A DNA stretch of 64,000 nucleotides from Pectobacterium atrosepticum (GCA_019056595.1 CP036163.1:1736001-1800000), one strand, 5' to 3'; shown: positions 9,303 to 19,691, numbered from the stretch's first letter. The notes: a model not told the origin generated them from the sequence alone. Program-made: numbers and translations.

Positions 9303-9713
9303 ATGCGTGCTGTTCCCTTTATATTGTTGGCAATGTCGCTGACAGGCTGTTCTTTATTTCAGAAGCCACCGGCACCTGCTCCTCAACCTGTTATTGAAAC
9401 CAAAACCGCAGAACCGGCTCCAAAACCGAAGCCACCGGCTCGCCCAACGCCAGCCGTGTTGTATAAAAGTGCAGAAGAGTTAGTCGGTAAACCGTTCCGT
9501 GATATGGGCGAAGTTTCAGGTTCCTCATGTCAGGTCAGCGCTCAGGATGCTCCCCCCAACGCAGCAAATGCGCGTAAAAGAATGCAAAACCGCGCAACCG
9601 TAATGAAAGCCAATGCGGTTTTACTGCATGAATGCCAAACCGTCAGTGGCGTAGCGGGTTGCTACAGCCAAGTCGTTTGCCAGGGCACTGCGCTGAAAGT
9701 CTCTGCACAATGA
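9303..9713 (+). CDS. rcsF: Outer-membrane lipoprotein RcsF, Rcs stress sensor
   Basis: RcsF senses envelope and LPS damage and signals through IgaA to the Rcs phosphorelay. The signal peptide ends in the lipobox LTGC (Cys16). A proline-rich linker (residues ~20-50) precedes the folded domain. Four cysteines able to form the two disulfides of the family are present (SSCQV, HECQT, GCYSQ, VVCQG). The stop overlaps the trmO start (ATGA), so the two genes are probably translationally coupled. Confidence 0.94.
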   Translation: MRAVPFILLAMSLTGCSLFQKPPAPAPQPVIETKTAEPAPKPKPPARPTPAVLYKSAEELVGKPFRDMGEVSGSSCQVSAQDAPPNAANARKRMQNRATVMKANAVLLHECQTVSGVAGCYSQVVCQGTALKVSAQ

Positions 9714-10426
9714 GTCAATTTGTTTTCAATCAGATCGGGATTATCCGTTCACCGTATAAAGAAAAATTTGCCATTCCACGGCAACCGGGTCTGATTGAAG
9801 ATGGAGGCGGGGAACTTCAGCTATTACCGCCGTACAATCAGGCGGAGTGTGTCCGGGGGCTGGAGGATTTCAGCCATATTTGGGTATTGTTCATCTTTCA
9901 TCAAACGATGGAGGGCGGCTGGCGTCCGACAGTTCGGCCACCGCGTCTGGGAGGAAACACACGCACGGGCGTTTTCGCTACGCGTTCCACCTTCCGTCCC
10001 AACCCTATTGGCATGTCATTGGTTGAATTAAAAGGGATCCGTGCAAAAGGCGATACGATTACGCTCGAACTAGGCAGCCTTGATCTAGTTGATGGCACAC
10101 CGGTAGTCGATATCAAGCCTTATCTACCCTTTGCAGAAAGCCATCCTCAGGCGCAAGCGGGTTTTGCCCAAATGGCACCCGATGCCGCGATGCCGGTATT
10201 TTTTTCGCCGAATGCAGAAAATCAGATCGCAGAACACCAAAAGAAATATCCTCAGTTAAAACGCTTTATCTCACAGGTATTGGCACAAGATCCGCGCCCA
10301 GCTTACCGCAAAGGGGAAAGTGCCACGCGGGAATATGCCGTTTTACTATTGGAATTCAATGTGCGCTGGCGCGTATGCGGGGAACAAACTGAAGTATTAA
10401 GCCTTGACCCGTCCCACACGTGTTAA
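9710..10426 (+). CDS. trmO: tRNA (adenine(37)-N6)-methyltransferase TrmO
   Basis: TrmO adds the N6-methyl group to t6A37 of tRNA-Thr(GGU) using SAM. The ATG at 9710 overlaps the rcsF stop and gives MSQFVFNQIGIIRSPY as in E. coli (238 residues). The UPF0066 core is visible as FSHIWVLFIFH, RPPRLGGN, GVFATRSTFRPNPIG and SLDLVDGTPVVDIKPY. Its known substrate, tRNA-Thr(GGU), is also encoded in this window at 4456-4531. Confidence 0.94.
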   Translation: MSQFVFNQIGIIRSPYKEKFAIPRQPGLIEDGGGELQLLPPYNQAECVRGLEDFSHIWVLFIFHQTMEGGWRPTVRPPRLGGNTRTGVFATRSTFRPNPIGMSLVELKGIRAKGDTITLELGSLDLVDGTPVVDIKPYLPFAESHPQAQAGFAQMAPDAAMPVFFSPNAENQIAEHQKKYPQLKRFISQVLAQDPRPAYRKGESATREYAVLLLEFNVRWRVCGEQTEVLSLDPSHTC

Positions 10427-10471
10427 TACACGAACCACAGCAATATATTCTAAAATTGTCCCTGCTCTCTT

Positions 10472-10498
10472 TTGACACGCCTCCCACGCTGGTAAACT
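10472..10498 (+). promoter_or_regulatory. Possible proS promoter
   Basis: A perfect -35 TTGACA (10472-10477) is followed by TAAACT (10493-10498). The 15-bp spacing is short, so the exact -10 is uncertain. It lies 73 bp upstream of proS. Confidence 0.4.
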
Positions 10499-10571
10499 AA
10501 GCCACTTTTTATGTGCCTTCGGCTGCGCGGCAGCCCTATGCTATTTCTCGTTCTAACGGAACTAAAACCCC

Positions 10572-12290
10572 ATGCGTACTAGCCAATACATGCTCTCCAC
10601 TCTCAAGGAGACGCCAGCCGATGCCGAAGTCATCAGCCATCAGTTGATGCTCCGAGCAGGAATGATTCGTAAACTGGCCTCCGGCCTTTACACCTGGTTG
10701 CCGACCGGTTTACGTGTTTTGAGAAAAGTTGAAAACATCGTGCGCGAAGAGATGAACAACGCGGGCGCTATTGAAGTGTCCATGCCGGTTGTTCAGCCTG
10801 CCGATTTATGGGTGGAAAGTGGCCGTTGGGATCAGTATGGCCCTGAACTACTGCGCTTTGTCGATCGTGGTGAACGCCCATTCGTACTCGGTCCAACACA
10901 CGAAGAAGTCATTACTGACCTGATTCGTAATGAAGTCAGCTCTTATAAGCAGCTGCCACTAAATTTCTTCCAGATTCAAACCAAATTCCGCGATGAAGTT
11001 CGCCCGCGCTTTGGCGTCATGCGCTCGCGTGAGTTTCTGATGAAAGACGCCTACTCTTTCCATACTTCGCAGGAATCGTTGCAGGCCACCTACGACACCA
11101 TGTACGCCGCTTACAGCAAGATTTTCAGCCGTATGGATCTGGATTTCAGAGCCGTTCAGGCAGATACCGGTTCTATCGGTGGTAATGCATCCCATGAGTT
11201 TCAGGTACTGGCGAGCAGCGGTGAAGACGATATCGTTTTCTCAACGGAATCCGACTACGCGGCAAATATTGAATTGGCAGAAGCTGTCGCGCCGAAGCTA
11301 GGCCGTGCGGAAGCGAAGGAAGAGCTGCGTCTGATTGATACGCCAAACGCCAAGACCATCGCCGAGCTGGTTGAGCAGTTTAAACTGCCAGTAGAAAAAA
11401 CGGTGAAGACGCTGCTGGTTAAGGCAACAGAAGAAAGCGGCCATCAACTGGTTGCGTTGCTGGTTCGTGGCGATCACGAACTGAATGAAATCAAGGCGGA
11501 GAAAATTGCTCAGGTAGCCAGCCCGCTGACTTTTGCAACGGAAGAAGAAATCCGCGCAATCATTGGTGCAGGCCCAGGTTCACTCGGCCCAGTCAAGTTG
11601 GATATTCCCGTCGTTGTTGACCGCACCGTTGCGGCCATGAGCGACTTCAGCGCTGGCGCGAACATTGATGGCAAACACTATTTTGGCATCAACTGGGTGC
11701 GTGACGTTGCGCTGCCGCAGGTGGCAGATATCCGTAATGTGGTTGAAGGCGATATCAGTCCAGACGGTAAAGGCACGCTGCAAATTAAACGCGGTATCGA
11801 AGTAGGTCATATTTTCCAACTGGGCAGCAAATATTCTGAAGCGCTGAAAGCGACCGTTCAAGGTGAAGACGGACGTAACCAGACGCTGACGATGGGCTGT
11901 TACGGTATTGGTGTGACGCGCGTTGTCGCAGCAGCGATTGAGCAAAATAATGACGAACGCGGCATCATCTGGCCAGACGCGATTGCACCTTTCCACGTTG
12001 CCATTCTGCCAATGAATATGCACAAATCTTTCCGCGTAAAAGAAGTGGCTGAGGATATCTACCAGCAACTGCGCGCTAAAGGCATTGAAGTTCTGCTTGA
12101 TGACCGTAAAGAACGCCCGGGCGTGATGTTCGCCGATATGGAATTGATTGGCGTACCGCACACCATCGTTATTGGCGATCGCAATCTGGATAGCGAAGAG
12201 ATTGAATACAAGAATCGCCGCGTCGGTGAAAAGCAAATGATTAAAACCAGCGAAATCATCGATTTCCTGCTGGCGAATATCATACGCTAA
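10572..12290 (+). CDS. proS: Prolyl-tRNA synthetase
   Basis: ProRS charges tRNA-Pro in the cytoplasm. The 572-residue protein has the bacterial layout. The class II catalytic core carries motif 2 ([21 protein letters not shown] at about residues 138-158) and motif 3 ([17 protein letters not shown]). The INS editing domain is inserted between them (about 225-400), and the C-terminal anticodon-binding domain begins at FHVAILPMN. Gene order metNIQ-rcsF-trmO-proS is as in E. coli. Confidence 0.97.
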   Translation: MRTSQYMLSTLKETPADAEVISHQLMLRAGMIRKLASGLYTWLPTGLRVLRKVENIVREEMNNAGAIEVSMPVVQPADLWVESGRWDQYGPELLRFVDRGERPFVLGPTHEEVITDLIRNEVSSYKQLPLNFFQIQTKFRDEVRPRFGVMRSREFLMKDAYSFHTSQESLQATYDTMYAAYSKIFSRMDLDFRAVQADTGSIGGNASHEFQVLASSGEDDIVFSTESDYAANIELAEAVAPKLGRAEAKEELRLIDTPNAKTIAELVEQFKLPVEKTVKTLLVKATEESGHQLVALLVRGDHELNEIKAEKIAQVASPLTFATEEEIRAIIGAGPGSLGPVKLDIPVVVDRTVAAMSDFSAGANIDGKHYFGINWVRDVALPQVADIRNVVEGDISPDGKGTLQIKRGIEVGHIFQLGSKYSEALKATVQGEDGRNQTLTMGCYGIGVTRVVAAAIEQNNDERGIIWPDAIAPFHVAILPMNMHKSFRVKEVAEDIYQQLRAKGIEVLLDDRKERPGVMFADMELIGVPHTIVIGDRNLDSEEIEYKNRRVGEKQMIKTSEIIDFLLANIIR

Positions 12291-12335
12291 TCGCCGTCAG
12301 ACCGCCTTTTCATACGAAAGGGCAAACGCGAGCAT

Positions 12336-12370
12336 AAAAAAATGGTGGGTTTCCCCACCATTTTTTATTT
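12336..12370. terminator. Bidirectional terminator between proS and rpoS
   Basis: A 9-bp perfect stem AATGGTGGG/CCCACCATT (12341-12349 and 12354-12362, loop TTTC) has an A tract before it and a T tract after it. It can therefore serve both convergent genes. Confidence 0.88.
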
Positions 12371-12395
12371 CAAGACATCAGTAACTCGTTACGAA

Positions 12396-13388
12396 TTATT
12401 CACGAAACAGTTCTTCAATGCTCAAACCCTGAACCTGCAAAATTTCCCGCAGGCGGCGTAAGCCTTCAACCTGAATCTGACGAACACGTTCACGCGTTAA
12501 GCCGATTTCACGACCCACATCTTCCAGCGTAGCCGCTTCATACCCTAACAGGCCGAAACGACGCGCCAACACTTCACGCTGCTTGGCGTTAAGCTCAAAC
12601 AACCATTTAACGATATTCTGTTTCATATCGTTATCCTGCGTGGTGTCTTCAGGTCCGTTGTCTTTTTCGTCTGCCAGAATATCCAGCAGCGCTTTCTCCG
12701 AATCACCACCCAGCGGGGTATCGACGGAAGTAATACGTTCATTCAAGCGCAGCATGCGGTTGACGTCATCAACAGGTTTATCAAGCTGTTCGGCAATTTC
12801 TTCCGCACTCGGCTCGTGGTCCAGTTTATGAGACAACTCGCGCGCGGTACGCAGGTAAACGTTGAGTTCTTTGACAATGTGAATAGGTAAACGGATGGTG
12901 CGGGTTTGATTCATGATCGCCCGCTCTATCGTCTGTCGAATCCACCAGGTAGCGTAGGTTGAAAAACGGAATCCTCTTTCTGGATCGAATTTTTCAACCG
13001 CACGGATCAGACCAAGGTTACCCTCTTCAATCAGGTCCAGCAACGCCAGACCACGATTGTTGTAACGGCGGGCAATTTTCACCACCAGCCGCAGGTTACT
13101 CTCGATCATCCGTCGGCGCGATGGGACATCGCCACGCAACGCGCGTCGGGCAAAATAAACTTCTTCTTCTGCGGTTAAAAGCGGCGAATAGCCAATCTCT
13201 CCCAAATAGAGCTGTGTTGCGTCCAGGACACGCTGTGGGACCCCTTGCGATAATAGCTCGTCTTCCGCCGAGTCATTATCATTGGTATCTTCCTCTGCCA
13301 GCGCTTTATCGTCAAAAACGTCAAGTCCATTTTCTTCGAAATCGGTATCTTCATGTAACTCGTTAACTTTCAGCGTACTTTGGCTCAT
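12396..13388 (-). CDS. rpoS: RNA polymerase sigma factor RpoS
   Basis: RpoS (sigma S) directs the general stress and stationary-phase programme. The 330-residue sigma-70-family protein shows region 1.2 ([21 protein letters not shown]), region 2 ([19 protein letters not shown]), region 3 and region 4 with a helix-turn-helix ([22 protein letters not shown]). It lies downstream of nlpD on the same strand. In E. coli the main rpoS promoter is inside nlpD, which is plausible here too, but no promoter was identified in this sequence. Confidence 0.97.
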   Translation of the reverse strand: MSQSTLKVNELHEDTDFEENGLDVFDDKALAEEDTNDNDSAEDELLSQGVPQRVLDATQLYLGEIGYSPLLTAEEEVYFARRALRGDVPSRRRMIESNLRLVVKIARRYNNRGLALLDLIEEGNLGLIRAVEKFDPERGFRFSTYATWWIRQTIERAIMNQTRTIRLPIHIVKELNVYLRTARELSHKLDHEPSAEEIAEQLDKPVDDVNRMLRLNERITSVDTPLGGDSEKALLDILADEKDNGPEDTTQDNDMKQNIVKWLFELNAKQREVLARRFGLLGYEAATLEDVGREIGLTRERVRQIQVEGLRRLREILQVQGLSIEELFRE

Positions 13389-13441
13389 AAGTGGCTCCTA
13401 CCCGTGATCCCTTGGCAGAATACCTAAATACTCTGCCCGAT

Positions 13442-14476
13442 TTATCGCTGCGGCAGAAAACGCAGCGGGTTTACGGATTTCCCCTTGTAACGAATTTCAA
13501 AGTGCAAGCGAACTGAGCTGGTGCCTGTACTGCCCATCGTAGCGATTTTTTGTCCTGCCGTGACATCTTGTTGTTCACGGACTAGCATCGTATCGTTATG
13601 GGCATAGGCACTGAGGTAGTCATCATTATGCTTGATGATTATCAGATTTCCGTAACCACGTAGCGCATTGCCCGCATACACCACACGCCCATTGGCAGTT
13701 GCGGTGATCGGTTGCCCACGTGAGCCGGCGATATCAATCCCTTTATTTCCCCCTTCGGAATCGGAGAAACTATCTATGACTTTCCCATCGGTAGGCCAAC
13801 GCCAACTGCTGACAGCAGCCGTATTGCTGCTAGCAACAGCCGCTGGTGCGGAAACAGGAGCGGTAGTTGTTGCCCCTGCTGTAGGTAACATCTTACCTAC
13901 ATTCTGTTTACCCTGATTACCAGAATACGCATTAGTTGACTGAGAATCAACCGATGTAGTTTGTATTTGAGCACTTGATGGCGGCGTTGGTACTCCACCT
14001 CGGGTCGCATCCGTTGTTGCCAACATTCCACCACCGCTCATCATGCCACCGCCAGAAGCGTTGTTGCCAGAGCCGCTGCCTAAACTCAGTGATTGCCCGA
14101 CATTCAGGCTATACGGCTCAGGAATATTATTGCGCTGCGCCAAATCCCGGTAGTCATTGCCGGTAATCCAGGCGATATAAAACAGGGTATCGCCCCGTTT
14201 AACGGTATAAGCATTGCCGCCGCTGTAGCTGCCTTTCGGAATATTACCGTAGCTGCGATTGTAAACAATTCGGCCTTCGGACGTAGATGCAACACTTTCA
14301 CCCGCCGTTGAAATGCGTGATGGTGGCGCAGATAACATTCCCCCTCGGCTGCCCGTATTTCCGTCAACGCTGCTGATCGGCGCGGACTTGGAATTATTGT
14401 TGGAGCATCCAGCCCCCCCTAAGACAATCACCATACACGCAGCAATGTGACGCAAATTCATCATTCGGCTTCCCAT
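13442..14476 (-). CDS. nlpD: Murein hydrolase activator NlpD (LysM/M23 lipoprotein)
   Basis: NlpD is an outer-membrane lipoprotein that activates amidase AmiC at the division site. A signal peptide ends at GAGC. A low-complexity linker is followed by a LysM peptidoglycan-binding domain ([19 protein letters not shown], around residues 87-130). The C-terminal LytM/M23 domain (about 240-344, [15 protein letters not shown] to [14 protein letters not shown]) lacks the full metal ligands, as usual for NlpD. Starts at 14476 and at 14464 (MMNLRH) are both possible. Ser/Gly/Thr-rich stretches account for the length difference from E. coli. Confidence 0.93.
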   Translation of the reverse strand: MGSRMMNLRHIAACMVIVLGGAGCSNNNSKSAPISSVDGNTGSRGGMLSAPPSRISTAGESVASTSEGRIVYNRSYGNIPKGSYSGGNAYTVKRGDTLFYIAWITGNDYRDLAQRNNIPEPYSLNVGQSLSLGSGSGNNASGGGMMSGGGMLATTDATRGGVPTPPSSAQIQTTSVDSQSTNAYSGNQGKQNVGKMLPTAGATTTAPVSAPAAVASSNTAAVSSWRWPTDGKVIDSFSDSEGGNKGIDIAGSRGQPITATANGRVVYAGNALRGYGNLIIIKHNDDYLSAYAHNDTMLVREQQDVTAGQKIATMGSTGTSSVRLHFEIRYKGKSVNPLRFLPQR

Positions 14477-14568
14477 GCGCCTTACTCCCCTATACCTATA
14501 GCGTTCAAAAAAGTAACTATACCCGCCAGACTTCTAGGCCGCATTATGTTGGCTTTCCTTCACCACCT

Positions 14569-14600
14569 GCCTGCAACTCGAATTATTTAGGGTATATAAC
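14569..14600 (-). repeat. ERIC left-end fragment
   Basis: The minus strand reads TATACCCTAAATAATTCGAG followed by TTGCAGG, the outer end of an ERIC element. The rest of the element is not present. Confidence 0.65.
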
Positions 14601-14663
14601 ATTCAAAAAACAGTCGTATCCAGAACTCAATCCGGACATGTGTGCCTTGCATCCGCTGTAACT

Positions 14664-14716
14664 TAACTAATCGTAGCCTAACTGACCGTAGCGTAAATGA
14701 TTGTAGCGTAAACGAT
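14664..14716. repeat. 15-bp imperfect tandem repeat
   Basis: Three units of 15 bp (TAACTAATCGTAGCC, TAACTGACCGTAGCG, TAAATGATTGTAGCG) and a partial fourth (TAAACGAT) follow each other without gaps. The CGTAGC/TGTAGC core is constant. It lies about 190 bp upstream of nlpD on the nlpD strand. Confidence 0.8.
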
Positions 14717-14900
14717 ATCCGGTATTTTTTTCGTTAGCTGGAACGAGAAAGATCGCTACTTCGCCATCGCTGGCGCATAAGCAAAACGGGAGAGGCACCA
14801 CGATGATTAGATGCTAACAATATCAACACGTTCGCACCATAAAACAGTTGTATTGAAATTTTAAAGACTTAACAAAACATGCATATCGCTGCCAACGGTA

Positions 14901-15527
14901 TCAGGCTAATTCCCCTTTGACCAGAGGAACAAACCGAACTGCTTCAACCGTTTTAATAATAAATTCACCAGCATGGCGCTGAACGACCTGCAGTATTTGC
15001 GACTGTTCCCCGACAGGCAACACCATCACTCCGCCCTCATCAAGCTGTTCCAGCAGCGCCTGAGGAATTTCCGGCGGTGCCGCCGTAACGATAATGGCAT
15101 CAAACGGCCCACGCGACGCCCAGCCCTGCCACCCATCCCCATGGCGGGTAGAAACATTGTGCAAATCAAGCTGCTTTAAGCGACGTTTAGCCTGCCATTG
15201 CAGCCCTTTAATACGCTCAACTGAGCAAACGTGTCGAACCAAATGCGCTAAAATCGCCGTTTGATAACCTGAACCGGTACCAATCTCCAACACGCGGGAT
15301 TCGGGTGTCAAGTTAAGCAGTTCCGTCATCTTCGCGACCATATAGGGTTGCGAGATAGTCTGACCGGAACCGATAGGCAGAGCGGTGTTTTCATACGCTT
15401 TATGCTCGAAAGCTTCGTCAACAAAACGTTCTCTGGGTACGGCTTCTATCGCCGTAAGCAGACGTTCGTCCTCAATGCCCTGTTGGCGCAACTGCGCCAA
15501 CAACGTTTCTATACGTTTGTTTACCAT
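14901..15527 (-). CDS. pcm: Protein-L-isoaspartate O-methyltransferase
   Basis: Pcm methylates L-isoaspartyl residues in damaged proteins so they can revert to aspartate. The 208-residue protein has the PCMT motifs [18 protein letters not shown] and the SAM loop [15 protein letters not shown], followed by [13 protein letters not shown]. The C-terminus [12 protein letters not shown] is as in E. coli. The gene begins ATGGTAAAC. In other enterobacteria surE ends across this ATGGTAA, but no surE is present upstream here. Confidence 0.96.
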   Translation of the reverse strand: MVNKRIETLLAQLRQQGIEDERLLTAIEAVPRERFVDEAFEHKAYENTALPIGSGQTISQPYMVAKMTELLNLTPESRVLEIGTGSGYQTAILAHLVRHVCSVERIKGLQWQAKRRLKQLDLHNVSTRHGDGWQGWASRGPFDAIIVTAAPPEIPQALLEQLDEGGVMVLPVGEQSQILQVVQRHAGEFIIKTVEAVRFVPLVKGELA

Positions 15528-15665
15528 TCCCCGCCGACCTCAGCTCTGGTTAACCTCGTCACCAATACAGCAATTTTCCCGCACAGGGATAAGCCAGCCG
15601 CCGCGATTGCACGGTTGCCAGCATTAATTCTCTTCAACTATTTTCTAAAAAAACGCTGCTGCACA
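15528..15665 (-). other. Short spacer where surE is expected
   Basis: Only 138 bp separate truD from pcm, whereas surE (about 760 bp in E. coli) normally lies between and overlaps both. Read on the minus strand in the frame that would end surE at the TGGTAA overlapping the pcm start, the spacer encodes ...TRAEVGGEW*. This ends in Trp, as E. coli SurE does, but otherwise does not resemble SurE. Another frame gives a 21-codon reading frame starting ATGCTGGCAACC after GAAGAGAA. None of the SurE catalytic motifs (NDDG, SGTVAAA) is present. Confidence 0.6.
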
Positions 15666-16712
15666 TCAAGCACCGATATCGGTATCCTGCGATGAATGCA
15701 GCACTTCACGCACCACGCTGGTTGCAAAACTGCCAGCAGGTAGCCAGAACTTCACTGCCACCGTCACGTCATCCTGCCATTCCCATTGCATCTGCTGCGG
15801 ATATAGCAGCACAGCACGCCGAGCCGGCTCGACCCGCTCACGCTTGACCAAAGACCATAGCGTTTCTTGCCCGGTCAACGCCTGTTCTTCAAATGCTAGT
15901 GCGTCATCCTGCGTGCCCAGTTCACCCTCTCCGGGCAGCGGCGCGGTAATCTGGAGCTCGCCAGCGTCAAGGCGCACCTGCAAGGTTTCCAGTTCATCCG
16001 CTTTAGCAACAAACCAACTGCCGCGTCCTGTCAGCTGCAATGCATCACCACACAAAACTGTTTTCGCTTGCTGTCCCGCCAGTCGTGCGCTGGCAACCTG
16101 ATTAAACATCGCACTGCGGCTGGCGGAAAGATAAAAACTACGCTTACTGCGTTCTTTCACTCGAATATCGTTATTGGCCCAAAGACGAGCCTGCTCAAGA
16201 TTATTTCCGTTTCGTCCGAAACGCTGGCTACCGAAATAATTAGGAACACCGCTCGCAGCGATCTGCGCTAAACGGGCGTCGACCTCGTTCCGGTCACTCA
16301 CCTGACGTAACACCAAAGCAAAATGGTTACCCCGCAGCGTACCGATCCGCAGCTTGCGGCGGTGGCGGATAACCTCAAGCACGTCACAGCCTTCCAGTTC
16401 CAGCGAGGAGAAATCTGGCGTCTCTTTTCCCGGCATGTGCAGGCAAAACCACTGTTCTGTGACGGCATGGCGATCTTTCAGGCCTGCGTAGCTGACGGCA
16501 CGTAGCGGTAGACGAGCAAATTTCGCCAGCATCTCGGCCACAAATTGCGTATTGCAGCCGCGCTTACGTACGCGTACCAAGACCTGCTCACCATCTCCAT
16601 CTGGTTGAAACCCCAGATCTTCCACCACCAGAAAGTCTTCCGCAGTGGATTTTAATGAGCCGGTAGCCTGTGGTTCACCGTGCAGCCAGACGAGTTGTTC
16701 GCTATTTTCCAT
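15666..16712 (-). CDS. truD: tRNA pseudouridine(13) synthase
   Basis: TruD makes pseudouridine 13 in tRNA-Glu. The catalytic aspartate lies in [12 protein letters not shown] (about residue 80). Family motifs GNHFALVLR and [17 protein letters not shown] and the C-terminal [16 protein letters not shown] are present. The second of two adjacent ATGs (16712) has AGGAT at good spacing and gives an N-terminus of the same length as E. coli up to LHGEPQ (348 residues). In E. coli truD overlaps surE on the pcm side; here its stop is followed by a short spacer and then pcm. Confidence 0.95.
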   Translation of the reverse strand: MENSEQLVWLHGEPQATGSLKSTAEDFLVVEDLGFQPDGDGEQVLVRVRKRGCNTQFVAEMLAKFARLPLRAVSYAGLKDRHAVTEQWFCLHMPGKETPDFSSLELEGCDVLEVIRHRRKLRIGTLRGNHFALVLRQVSDRNEVDARLAQIAASGVPNYFGSQRFGRNGNNLEQARLWANNDIRVKERSKRSFYLSASRSAMFNQVASARLAGQQAKTVLCGDALQLTGRGSWFVAKADELETLQVRLDAGELQITAPLPGEGELGTQDDALAFEEQALTGQETLWSLVKRERVEPARRAVLLYPQQMQWEWQDDVTVAVKFWLPAGSFATSVVREVLHSSQDTDIGA

Positions 16713-16829
16713 CATTATCCTACAAGGTACATGACCGGATGACGCACGATCATGACATTGTTTCTTATACTGTTAATTTTCTATTATTGATAAGGTATTG
16801 TTGATAATACATTACTTATAAAAAACGGC

Positions 16830-17327
16830 TTACCACGCGACAATTTCGCCTGTTTCTTTTTTCACGAGTAAGGCAACGGCTTCGCAGGCAATACCTTCAC
16901 CACGACCGGTAAAACCCAGTTGTTCTGTCGTGGTCGCTTTCACATTGACGTCGTCCATATGGCACTGTAAATCTTCCGCCAGATTCACGCGCATTTGCGG
17001 GATGTGCGGTGCCATTTTCGGCGCCTGCGCAATAATCGTGACGTCCAGATTGCCTAGCTGATAGCCTTTGTCATTGATACGCCGCCAGGCTTCACGCAAC
17101 AGGCCACGGCTGTCCGCACCTTTAAAGGCCGGATCGGTATCGGGGAACAACTTACCAATATCGCCCAGCGCAGCAGCTCCCAACAGGGCATCGGTCACCG
17201 CATGCAGCACCACATCCCCATCGGAATGCGCCAGCAAACCTTGAGTATAAGGAATTCGCACGCCACCGATCACCAGCGGACCTTCTCCACCGAACTTATG
17301 GACATCAAAACCGTGACCGATACGCAT
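16830..17327 (-). CDS. ispF: 2-C-methyl-D-erythritol 2,4-cyclodiphosphate synthase
   Basis: IspF cyclises CDP-methylerythritol 2-phosphate in the MEP isoprenoid pathway. Zinc ligands lie in GFDVHKF (Asp8, His10) and [11 protein letters not shown] (His42). The C-terminal [15 protein letters not shown] is typical. The 165-residue product is slightly longer than E. coli IspF at its C-terminus ([10 protein letters not shown]). It follows ispD by 51 bp on the same strand. Confidence 0.97.
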   Translation of the reverse strand: MRIGHGFDVHKFGGEGPLVIGGVRIPYTQGLLAHSDGDVVLHAVTDALLGAAALGDIGKLFPDTDPAFKGADSRGLLREAWRRINDKGYQLGNLDVTIIAQAPKMAPHIPQMRVNLAEDLQCHMDDVNVKATTTEQLGFTGRGEGIACEAVALLVKKETGEIVAW

Positions 17328-17378
17328 CGCGCGTTCTCCTTATGTATTTAGCGAATAAATTTAGCGAGTAAAATGAGA

Positions 17379-18092
17379 TTACTGCAAACGGGTTAAATAG
17401 AATTCAGCTAATGCCAAATCCTCTGGGCGCGTGACTTTTATATTATCTGAACGTCCGCTGATAATTTGCGGGCGATAGCCACAATATTCCAGTGCGGAGG
17501 CTTCATCTGTGACGGCAACACCATCCTGAAGCGCACGTTGCAGACACTGTTTCAGCAGTGCCGCAGGAAAAAGCTGCGGCGTCAACGCATGCCACAAATC
17601 GTTACGTTCTACCGTGCGATCGATAAACCCGTCCGTACTGCGCTTCATGGTATCACGAACCGGCGCGGCCAGAATTCCACCGACATCACTCTGTTCGACA
17701 ATCGCCAGCAAGCGCGTCAGATCGTCCTGATGCAGGCACGGACGCGCCGCGTCATGCACCAACGCCCACGCGCTATCGGCAACGACAGCCAACCCAGCCA
17801 GCACGGAATCCGCACGCAGTTTCCCGCCCGTTACGGCACAAATACGGGGATCGTTGGCAATCGCCAGAGTATGAAAGAATGTGTCATCTGGACTGATAAC
17901 AACGACGACACGCTGTACTCGTGAATGGCGTAAGAGCGCGTCGATGGTATGTTCAAGAATGGTTTTATGGCCGGTTGCATCATTGCCAATCGTCAGATAT
18001 TGCTTAGGACGATCGTTTTGCATCCGGCTGCCGTTACCCGCAGCGGGCAAAACAGCAACAATTTCAGGCGGGGAAAGGCTCGATATCTGCAT
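17379..18092 (-). CDS. ispD: 2-C-methyl-D-erythritol 4-phosphate cytidylyltransferase
   Basis: IspD joins MEP and CTP to form CDP-methylerythritol, two steps before IspF in the MEP pathway. The nucleotide-binding loop [19 protein letters not shown] (from about residue 15) and VHDAARPCL are the family signatures. It starts 3 bp after ftsB, so ftsB-ispD-ispF is one transcription unit as in E. coli. Confidence 0.97.
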   Translation of the reverse strand: MQISSLSPPEIVAVLPAAGNGSRMQNDRPKQYLTIGNDATGHKTILEHTIDALLRHSRVQRVVVVISPDDTFFHTLAIANDPRICAVTGGKLRADSVLAGLAVVADSAWALVHDAARPCLHQDDLTRLLAIVEQSDVGGILAAPVRDTMKRSTDGFIDRTVERNDLWHALTPQLFPAALLKQCLQRALQDGVAVTDEASALEYCGYRPQIISGRSDNIKVTRPEDLALAEFYLTRLQ

Positions 18093-18095
18093 GCG

Positions 18096-18431
18096 TCAAC
18101 GTTGTGTATTGTTGGATGAAGTATTAGTAGATGAAGGCGTATTCGCGTTACGGTGGTTCGATTCTGGCACCAAACGATAGAAACTTTCGCCGGGTTTGAT
18201 CATGCCCAGCTCATTGCGTGCGCGCTCTTCAATCGCTTCCTGTCCGCCATTGAGGTCATCAATTTCGGCAAACAGTTGTTCGTTACGGTCTTTTAATTTG
18301 GCATTGTTCCCCTGCTGGACAACAACATCATCCTTCACCCGAACATAATCATGAATGCCATTCTTGCCCAGCCACAGTGAGTACTGAAGCCAGCCAAGCA
18401 ATATCAATAATAACAGCGTAAGCTTTCCCAT
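18096..18431 (-). CDS. ftsB: Cell division protein FtsB
   Basis: FtsB is a bitopic inner-membrane protein that joins FtsL and FtsQ in the divisome. One transmembrane helix (residues ~3-21, [17 protein letters not shown]) is followed by a coiled coil (about 28-70). The C-terminal [22 protein letters not shown] is conserved. The 111-residue product has an Asn/Thr/Ser-rich tail not found in E. coli FtsB (103 residues). Confidence 0.95.
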   Translation of the reverse strand: MGKLTLLLLILLGWLQYSLWLGKNGIHDYVRVKDDVVVQQGNNAKLKDRNEQLFAEIDDLNGGQEAIEERARNELGMIKPGESFYRLVPESNHRNANTPSSTNTSSNNTQR

Positions 18432-18772
18432 CCGGCCCCCTGAAAAACCGCCTAATCATCCCATAACTTTTGTTTTGACTCCACTGTGTCCGGCAGTGGG
18501 AGGCAATATTCACCCTGCAGCATGCCCAAATGGGGATATTTAGGGCAGAAAATCACACCCAATGCACTTCCAAGCAGCACTCGCGTCATCTATTCATCCC
18601 CTCTTGCTTGCTACGACCGCCACCGTTCTTAGAGGACGAAAGCGAGCAGGAGCCCGCAGGGTAAAATCGACATAGGAAAAACGTCAGTTGAACCATTAAT
18701 GCTATCTGTGTATTTTTATGCATACAAAGTGCATAAAAAAAGAAAATTTTACATTTAAACCAGGAGAAAACC
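18432..18772. other. Intergenic region between ftsB and the amino-acid transporter
   Basis: This 341-bp divergent spacer holds the transporter's promoter region and the palindrome at 18713-18739. The rest (about 18460-18690) shows no recognisable RNA or coding signal. Confidence 0.6.
18713..18739. promoter_or_regulatory. Palindromic operator candidate upstream of amino-acid ABC operon
   Basis: A perfect 10-bp inverted repeat TTTTTATGCA/TGCATAAAAA (18713-18722 and 18730-18739) with a 7-nt spacer lies 33 bp before the start of the binding-protein gene. The left part, TGTATTTTTATGCA, fits 12 of 14 positions of an ArgR half-operator pattern, but no second well-spaced ARG box is evident. The regulator is therefore unassigned. 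Confidence 0.5.
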
Positions 18773-19558
18773 ATGTTCAAAAAACTGTTATGCGTTGGTG
18801 CGCTCTTCGCAACCGCACTATCCACCACCGTACTATCAACGAGCACCTTCGCCGCTGAACCTACTTACGTTGTCGGCTCTGGCGGAACCTATCGCCCATT
18901 TGAGTTTGAAAATGCGCAGAAACAGTTGGAAGGTTTTGATATTGATATTATTAAAGCGATCGCCAAAGCGGAGAATTTTAATATCAAGCTGATCAATACG
19001 CCGTGGGAAGGCATCTTCGCGACCCTGAACTCCGGTGACCGCGACATTATTATCTCCGGTATCACGATTACCGACAAACGTAAGCAAATGGTCGATTTCT
19101 CCGCGCCTTATTTCCCTGCCGAACAGTCCATCGTGATTCCTAAAGGGTCGACGATCGACTCAATTGCCGCGCTGAAAGATCACAAAGTGGGTGTCGTAAA
19201 CTCCAGTACCGCCGATATCGTGGTCTCCGACGTATTAGGCAAAAACAGTACATCGATTAAGCGCTTTGATAACACCCCGTTAATGTTACAAGAGCTGTAT
19301 GAAGATGGTGTGGGTGCTGCGGTTGGCGATGTGGGCGTGGTGAAGTTTTACATTAAGACTCACCCTGAAAAACAGTTCAACCTGGTTTCTGATGCCAAAT
19401 TCGAACGTCAGTATTTCGGGATCGCCGTAGCGAAAGGCAACGATAAACTGCGCGAGAAGATTAACGCCGGTCTGAAAAAAATCGTTGCTGATGGCACCTA
19501 CGCCAAGATCTATCAAACCTGGTTTGATAACAATGTGCCGACTTTACCCGCAGAATAA
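18773..19558 (+). CDS. Polar amino-acid ABC transporter, periplasmic binding protein
   Basis: This 261-residue family-3 solute-binding protein has a signal peptide (MFKKLLCVGALFATALSTTV to TFAA|EP, cleavage near residue 28). The family core follows: YRPFEFENAQKQLEGFDIDIIKAIA, then WEGIFATLNSGDRDIIISGITIT, the domain hinge, and a C-terminal GTYAKIYQTWF. Such proteins capture glutamine, arginine or related amino acids in the periplasm. It heads a three-gene importer. The substrate cannot be fixed from sequence; the permease resembles glutamine-type systems. Confidence 0.88.
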   Translation: MFKKLLCVGALFATALSTTVLSTSTFAAEPTYVVGSGGTYRPFEFENAQKQLEGFDIDIIKAIAKAENFNIKLINTPWEGIFATLNSGDRDIIISGITITDKRKQMVDFSAPYFPAEQSIVIPKGSTIDSIAALKDHKVGVVNSSTADIVVSDVLGKNSTSIKRFDNTPLMLQELYEDGVGAAVGDVGVVKFYIKTHPEKQFNLVSDAKFERQYFGIAVAKGNDKLREKINAGLKKIVADGTYAKIYQTWFDNNVPTLPAE

Positions 19559-19618
19559 CGCCTGCAATACGCCGCGTACCTCTCTTGGTCTCAATCGCCT
19601 CATGTGAGACGTCGCATC

Positions 19619-19643
19619 AACCGGACAGCTAGCCTGTCCGGTT
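19619..19643 (+). promoter_or_regulatory. Intergenic hairpin between binding protein and permease
   Basis: A perfect 10-bp stem AACCGGACAG/CTGTCCGGTT with loop CTAGC is followed by TAATTT. Hairpins here in importer operons usually protect the binding-protein mRNA or partly terminate transcription, so that more binding protein than permease is made. Confidence 0.7.
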
Positions 19644-19691
19644 TAATTTATAAAAACCATTACGTTAGCCGATTTAAAAAAGGAAACGATC

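Larger units (their letters stand above)
14477..14900. other. Intergenic region nlpD-pcm
   Basis: About 420 bp without a gene. It holds an ERIC-terminus fragment and a 15-bp tandem repeat, listed separately, then AT-rich sequence next to pcm. In E. coli nlpD lies much closer to pcm. Confidence 0.7.
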
